From: Thermohalobaculum sp039513195
GTDB lineage: Bacteria; Pseudomonadota; Alphaproteobacteria; Rhodobacterales; Rhodobacteraceae
Length of the DNA stretch: 64,000 nucleotides
Assembly: GCA_039513195.1 (NCBI GenBank)
Contig: JBCCRM010000005.1
Location: forward strand, 62,001-126,000
Direction: 5' to 3'
Under the pieces are notes generated by a model. It had not been told where the DNA came from. It made no database searches and worked only from the letters and a program-made list of their open reading frames with translations. The translations under genes and the position numbers were made by a program. Each line of letters begins with the position of its first letter. Position 1 is the first letter of the stretch. This document shows positions 60,582-64,000 of the stretch, one piece after another.

Positions 60582-61660
60582 AGGGTCTGCCCGCCTGGAT
60601 CGATCTGGGCCTGATCCCGGCGATGAACATTGCGCTCGCCTTTGCGTTGTCCGGCCTGTTGATCGCGGCGATCGGCGAGGACCCGTTCGCGGCCTTACGG
60701 GTCATGATCCAGGGCGCCTTCGTCTTCGACGGCGCGCTCGGCTACACGCTCTTCTACACCACCAATTTCATCTTCACCGGCCTCGCCGTCTCCGTCGCGT
60801 TCCAGGCGATGCTGTTCAATATCGGGGCGGAGGGGCAGGCTGCGCTCGGCGGGCTCGGCGCGGTTCTGGTGTGCCTGGCGCTCGACGCTATCCTGCCCGG
60901 GCTGTTGGTGATCCCGCTGGCCGTCGCGGGGGCCGCTGCCCTCGGCGCCGGCTGGGCGCTGATCCCGGGCTGGCTGCAGGCCTATCGCGGCAGTCACATC
61001 GTCATCACCACCATCATGTTCAACTTTATCGCCGCGGGCCTGATGGTGGCGCTGCTCGCCGGGCCGCTGATGAGTTCCGGCCAGGGCTCGCCGCAGTCGC
61101 GCCGCATCGCCGAAAGCGCAGAGCTGCCGCAGATCCAGGACATGCTCGGCGCGGTTGGGGTGCAGATCGGCTCCTCCCCCCTCAATCTCGCCTTTCCGCT
61201 GGCGCTGCTGGCGGCGGCGGGGGTTTGGCTGCTGATCTGGCGCACCCGTTTCGGCTATGCCCTGCGCGCGATCGGCCATTCCGAGCCGGCGGCGGTCTAT
61301 GCCGGCATCGCGGTGCCGCGCATGGTGGTGGCGGCCATGGCCATCTCTGGCGCGCTGGCCGGGCTGATGGCCGTTAACGAGATCCTAGGCGCACAGCACA
61401 AGCTGGTGCTGAATTTCACTGCCGGCTACGGCTTCACCGGGATCGCTGTGGCGCTGATGGGCCGCAATCACCCGGTCGGCATTGTCCTCGCAGCACTCCT
61501 CTTCGGGGCACTTTACCAGGGCGGCACCGAGCTCGATTTCGAATTCCAGACCATCACGCGCGAGATGGTGCTGGTGATCCAGGCGCTGATCATCCTCTTC
61601 TCTGGCGCGCTCGCGCAGATGTTCGTGCCGATGATGATGCGCGCGGCTGGGCGGGCCTGA
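60578..61660 (+). CDS. Nucleoside ABC transporter permease 1
   Basis: The 360-residue protein has about nine transmembrane helices and the branched-chain-amino-acid-type permease fold with AMLFNIGAEGQAALGGLGAV and the EAA-like loop AIGHSEPAAVYAGIAV. It pairs with the permease at 61660 as in the YufP/YufQ and Bmp systems. Its GTG start overlaps the ATPase gene, and its stop abuts the next start (TGATGG). Confidence 0.9.
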   Translation: MKGLPAWIDLGLIPAMNIALAFALSGLLIAAIGEDPFAALRVMIQGAFVFDGALGYTLFYTTNFIFTGLAVSVAFQAMLFNIGAEGQAALGGLGAVLVCLALDAILPGLLVIPLAVAGAAALGAGWALIPGWLQAYRGSHIVITTIMFNFIAAGLMVALLAGPLMSSGQGSPQSRRIAESAELPQIQDMLGAVGVQIGSSPLNLAFPLALLAAAGVWLLIWRTRFGYALRAIGHSEPAAVYAGIAVPRMVVAAMAISGALAGLMAVNEILGAQHKLVLNFTAGYGFTGIAVALMGRNHPVGIVLAALLFGALYQGGTELDFEFQTITREMVLVIQALIILFSGALAQMFVPMMMRAAGRA

Positions 61661-62631
61661 TGGAGCTGTGGATCGACGCCTTGCGGCTCTCCGACGGTGC
61701 GTTGCGCCTGGCGACGCCTTTGATCCTCTGCGCCATGGCGGGCTTGGTGTCGGAGCGCGCGGGCATCATCGATATTGGGCTGGAGGGGAAGCTGCTGGCC
61801 GCAGCCTTCGCCGCCGCGGCCATCGCATCGATAACCGGCAGTGCCTGGGCTGGCCTCGGTGCGGCGCTGATCGTTTCGGCCCTGCTGGCGCTGGTCCATG
61901 GCTTTGCCTGTATCACCCATCGGGGCGAGCAGATCATCTCCGGCGTCGCGGTGAACATCCTCGCCTCCGGCCTGACTGTCGTGGTTGGCATCGCGCTGTT
62001 CCGCCAGGGTGGGCAGACCCCGCCGCTCGGCCCGGGCGAGCGGTTCGGATCTCTGAGCCTGCCGGGGGCCGAGACCCTGTCCGGTGTCCCGGGATTGGGT
62101 CCTTTCTACGCCGAGCTTATCTCGGGCCACACTTTGCCGGTCTATCTGGCGCTCCTCGCTGTGCCCCTGGTCGCCCTGGTCCTGGCGCGCACCCGCTTCG
62201 GACTGCGACTGCGGGCCGTCGGCGAGATGCCCGCTGCGGTCGACAGCGCCGGGGTTTCGGTTACCGCTTTGCGCTACCGTGCGGTCCTGATCGCCGGGCT
62301 CCTCTGCGGGGTCGCGGGGGCCTATCTCTCTACTGCCCATGGTGCGGGTTTCGTGCGGGAGATGAGCGCGGGCAAGGGTTATATTGCGCTGGCAGCGATG
62401 ATCTTCGGCAAATGGCGACCATGGACTGTGTTGTTCGCCTGCCTCCTCTTCGGCGGGCTCGAGGCTGGCGCGGCGCGGCTCCAGGGCGTGTCTCTGCCGC
62501 TGATCGGTCCCGCGCCGGTCGAGTTCATCCTGGTCCTTCCCTATATCGCGACCGTCGTACTCCTCGCCGGCTTCTTCGGCCGCGCGGTGCCGCCCAGGGC
62601 GCTCGGCGTGCCCTATCGGAAGGAACGCTAG
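61660..62631 (+). CDS. Nucleoside ABC transporter permease 2
   Basis: The 323-residue protein has about eight to nine transmembrane helices and the motifs ERAGIIDIGLEGKLLAA, HRGEQIISGVAVNILASGL and AVGEMPAAVDSAGVSV, typical of the second permease of the nucleoside uptake systems. It forms the membrane channel together with permease 1. The cytidine deaminase gene begins two bases after its stop. Confidence 0.9.
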   Translation: MELWIDALRLSDGALRLATPLILCAMAGLVSERAGIIDIGLEGKLLAAAFAAAAIASITGSAWAGLGAALIVSALLALVHGFACITHRGEQIISGVAVNILASGLTVVVGIALFRQGGQTPPLGPGERFGSLSLPGAETLSGVPGLGPFYAELISGHTLPVYLALLAVPLVALVLARTRFGLRLRAVGEMPAAVDSAGVSVTALRYRAVLIAGLLCGVAGAYLSTAHGAGFVREMSAGKGYIALAAMIFGKWRPWTVLFACLLFGGLEAGAARLQGVSLPLIGPAPVEFILVLPYIATVVLLAGFFGRAVPPRALGVPYRKER

Positions 62632-62633
62632 GG

Positions 62634-63053
62634 GTGGCGGATCCGCTGGCGGCGGAGCAGGAAGCGGCACTGACGGCCGCCGCGCTTGCTGTCCGTGACC
62701 GCGCCTATGCGCCCTATTCGGGCTTCCGGGTGGGGGCGGCTCTGTTGGACGAACAGGGCCGCATCCATGCCGGCTGCAATGTCGAGAATGTCGCCTATCC
62801 GCAAAGCCAATGCGCCGAGGCGAGCGCCATTGGCGTCATGGTCGCGGCAGGTGGGCGTCAGATCCTCGCGGTGGCGGTCGCGGGGCCCGACGGGCGGGCA
62901 CCGACCCCGTGCGGTGGCTGCCGCCAACGCCTGGCGGAGTTCGCGGGGCCAGAGACGCCGGTTTTGATCTGTGACGCCACTGGCATTGTCGGTCATCACC
63001 TGCTCGGGGCTCTGCTGCCGGCCAATTTTGGGCCGGAACTGCATGGTGGCTGA
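62634..63053 (+). CDS. cdd: Cytidine deaminase
   Basis: The 139-residue enzyme converts cytidine and deoxycytidine to uridine and deoxyuridine. The zinc-binding and catalytic motifs are CAEASAI (with the proton-shuttle glutamate) and PCGGCRQ. GCNVENVAYPQSQ binds the ribose. The start is a GTG with AAGGA upstream, directly after permease 2. It ends the salvage operon: imported cytidine would be deaminated, hydrolysed to uracil, then used by upp. Confidence 0.95.
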   Translation: MADPLAAEQEAALTAAALAVRDRAYAPYSGFRVGAALLDEQGRIHAGCNVENVAYPQSQCAEASAIGVMVAAGGRQILAVAVAGPDGRAPTPCGGCRQRLAEFAGPETPVLICDATGIVGHHLLGALLPANFGPELHGG

Positions 63054-63098
63054 CCGCCCGCGCTTGATCTCGGCGGCGCCTCGGGATCGGGCGAAGAT

Positions 63099-63204
63099 CT
63101 AGACCGCTTTGCGACCCGATTGCATCGGTTCCCGCGCTCTAAGCTATTGTTCGAGAGCATTTTCGCGACGCTCGTCTGATTCCGATCAGCTGAAAAATGC
63201 TCCA
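63099..63204 (-). repeat. Dispersed two-hairpin repeat family 1, copy D
   Basis: About 106 bp after cdd, inverted like copy C. On the minus strand it reads TGGAGCATTTTTCAGC with an altered inner stem (CTGAT-CGGA-ATCAG), then GCGAAAATGCTC. The second hairpin runs from GAGCGCGGGAACCGATGC to GCAAAGCGGTCTAG. It lies between the convergent cdd and capsule genes. Confidence 0.75.
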
Positions 63205-63299
63205 GGCAAGGACGCCCCCGGCGGTCTTCTCTGGGGCTCGCTAACCGATCCACCCGGCGCTGTGCTGGATCGTCTCTCGCTCTGCGGCCGATCCGCAAG

Positions 63300-63416
63300 C
63301 GCAATAGGAATAGCCTCCGCCGCGAGCGCCTGCGTCGCCACGAACCGGGTCGCGGACGCGGCGGCCGGGACGGCCCGCGTCAGCGGGGCGGAACCCCGCA
63401 CATGCCATGGCGGCGC
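63300..63416 (-). repeat. GC-rich dispersed repeat family 2, copy 4
   Basis: Inverted relative to the other copies. On the minus strand the blocks GGGGTTCCGCCCCGCTGACG, GGCCGCCGCGTCCGCGACCC and GCTCGCGGCGGAGG align with copies 1 and 3. It lies between repeat copy D and the capsule gene; no gene is visible between 63054 and 63444. Confidence 0.5.
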
Positions 63417-63444
63417 TTGGCACGCAGAAGGCAAAGCGCAACCG

Positions 63445-64000
63445 CTAGGTCCCCTCGATCTGCCGGTGGCAGCGGAAATAAAGGTCCGGCAGATTGATCC
63501 GGCGGGCGATTTCGGCCGTTGCCGCGCGCCGTCCTGCGGCATTGTAAAACGATCCGCGCACTTGCAGATGCGCGCTCACGGCCCGCAGAAAAGCTTCCGT
63601 TACCTCCGGTTCCGGCGCCTGGGGCGCACTGAAGAATGTCTCCAGCCCGGATTGGTGGGTCAGCCCTGGCAAGTCGTAGATCGCGGCACCGAGCGCGATT
63701 ACCGGCCGGTGCTGCCGAAGCGCCTCGACCGCCGCGGTCGAGTTCGCGGTGATCATGCCCGCCGACGCGCCGGTGAGCAGACGCAGATTGCCGCCCTGGA
63801 TCACCTCCACCCGGTCGTCCACGCCATGGCGCGCCGCAAGCCGCGCCGTACGCTTCGGCCAATTCTCCCAACCATTGTCGAGCGGGTGCTGCTTGACCAC
63901 AAGGCGCAGATCCGCCGGCGCGCACCGGGCAAAGGCACCGAGGATCTCGTCGAGCATCGCCTCGATATGCCCGTAGTCCGTCGCCACCCGGATCTGATAG
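63445..64000 (-). CDS. Capsule polysaccharide export/synthesis protein (KpsS/KpsC-like), 5' end outside window
   Basis: The last 185 residues of a larger protein are present. The text matches the retaining Kdo-transferase-like C-terminal half of KpsS/KpsC proteins: LRLVVKQHPLDNGWENW, ASAGMITANSTAAVEALRQ, HRPVIALGAAIYDLPGLTHQ. These proteins add the beta-Kdo linker on which capsule is built at the inner membrane. The frame is open to the window edge, so the start and N-terminal domain lie beyond 64000. The presence of capsule genes next door is implied. Confidence 0.85.
   Translation of the reverse strand, partial: YQIRVATDYGHIEAMLDEILGAFARCAPADLRLVVKQHPLDNGWENWPKRTARLAARHGVDDRVEVIQGGNLRLLTGASAGMITANSTAAVEALRQHRPVIALGAAIYDLPGLTHQSGLETFFSAPQAPEPEVTEAFLRAVSAHLQVRGSFYNAAGRRAATAEIARRINLPDLYFRCHRQIEGT

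Overview
The window is high-G+C DNA from an alphaproteobacterium, most likely of the Rhodobacterales. The evidence is the split ATP synthase Fo operon (atpI-atpB-atpE-atpF'-atpF), the CcrM-type GANTC methyltransferase beside rnhB, the DUF1013 protein TrcR, the mutY-DUF721-DsbA-smc neighbourhood and an alphaproteobacterial RpoH. It is ordinary dense chromosome. I see no prophage, insertion sequence, CRISPR array or conjugative element. Two families of short dispersed intergenic repeats are present instead.

Layout. 0.1-4.9 kb: homocysteine methyltransferase and panE, then a secreted spondin_N/RTX protein with an exact CtrA-type box upstream, and an esterase. 5.1-15.6 kb: pyruvate carboxylase, an unrecognised gene, ogt, a fatty acyl-CoA ligase divergent from an atypical SDR, a small P-loop kinase overlapping trcR, and a secreted RNase T2. 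16-23.8 kb: AlkB-type hydroxylase, mutY, DUF721, DsbA-like protein, smc and a receiver protein. 23.9-26.5 kb: the ATP synthase Fo operon with a near-consensus promoter. 26.6-30.3 kb (minus strand): dapA, smpB, GNAT, AhpD-like and OmpA-like genes. 30.5-34.8 kb: a lytic transglycosylase, then a translationally coupled dehalogenase-hydrolase-dehydratase cassette. 35-38.4 kb (minus): ccrM with its terminator and upstream GANTC sites, rnhB, a small OmpA-like protein and a radical SAM protein. 38.5-43.9 kb: tRNA-Arg(CCU), an M48 metalloprotease coupled to a degenerate copy of itself, rpoH, a photolyase-like protein with apparently inverted domain order, and a peroxiredoxin. 44-48.5 kb: hutH-GNAT-hutU for histidine breakdown. 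49-51.7 kb: an XRE regulator divergent from a membrane desaturase and a PhnD-like protein without a signal peptide, with a clear palindromic operator between them.

From 52.7 to 63.1 kb the plus strand is a nucleoside uptake and salvage locus. It holds upp, a ribokinase-type kinase, a nucleoside hydrolase, a 2-oxoglutarate oxygenase, a MOSC protein, a BMP-family nucleoside-binding protein, a VOC protein, a double-ATPase ABC subunit, two permeases and cytidine deaminase. Nucleosides would be imported, deaminated or hydrolysed, and the base and ribose rescued. The oxygenase, MOSC and VOC proteins are extras that suggest handling of modified or damaged bases. The window ends inside a capsule-export (KpsS-like) gene.

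The most interesting signals are the photolyase-like protein with swapped domains, the dead M48 paralogue coupled to its live partner, the unusual enzymes inside the nucleoside locus, the palindromic operator at 49.9 kb, and the dispersed two-hairpin repeat whose copies show compensatory base changes.
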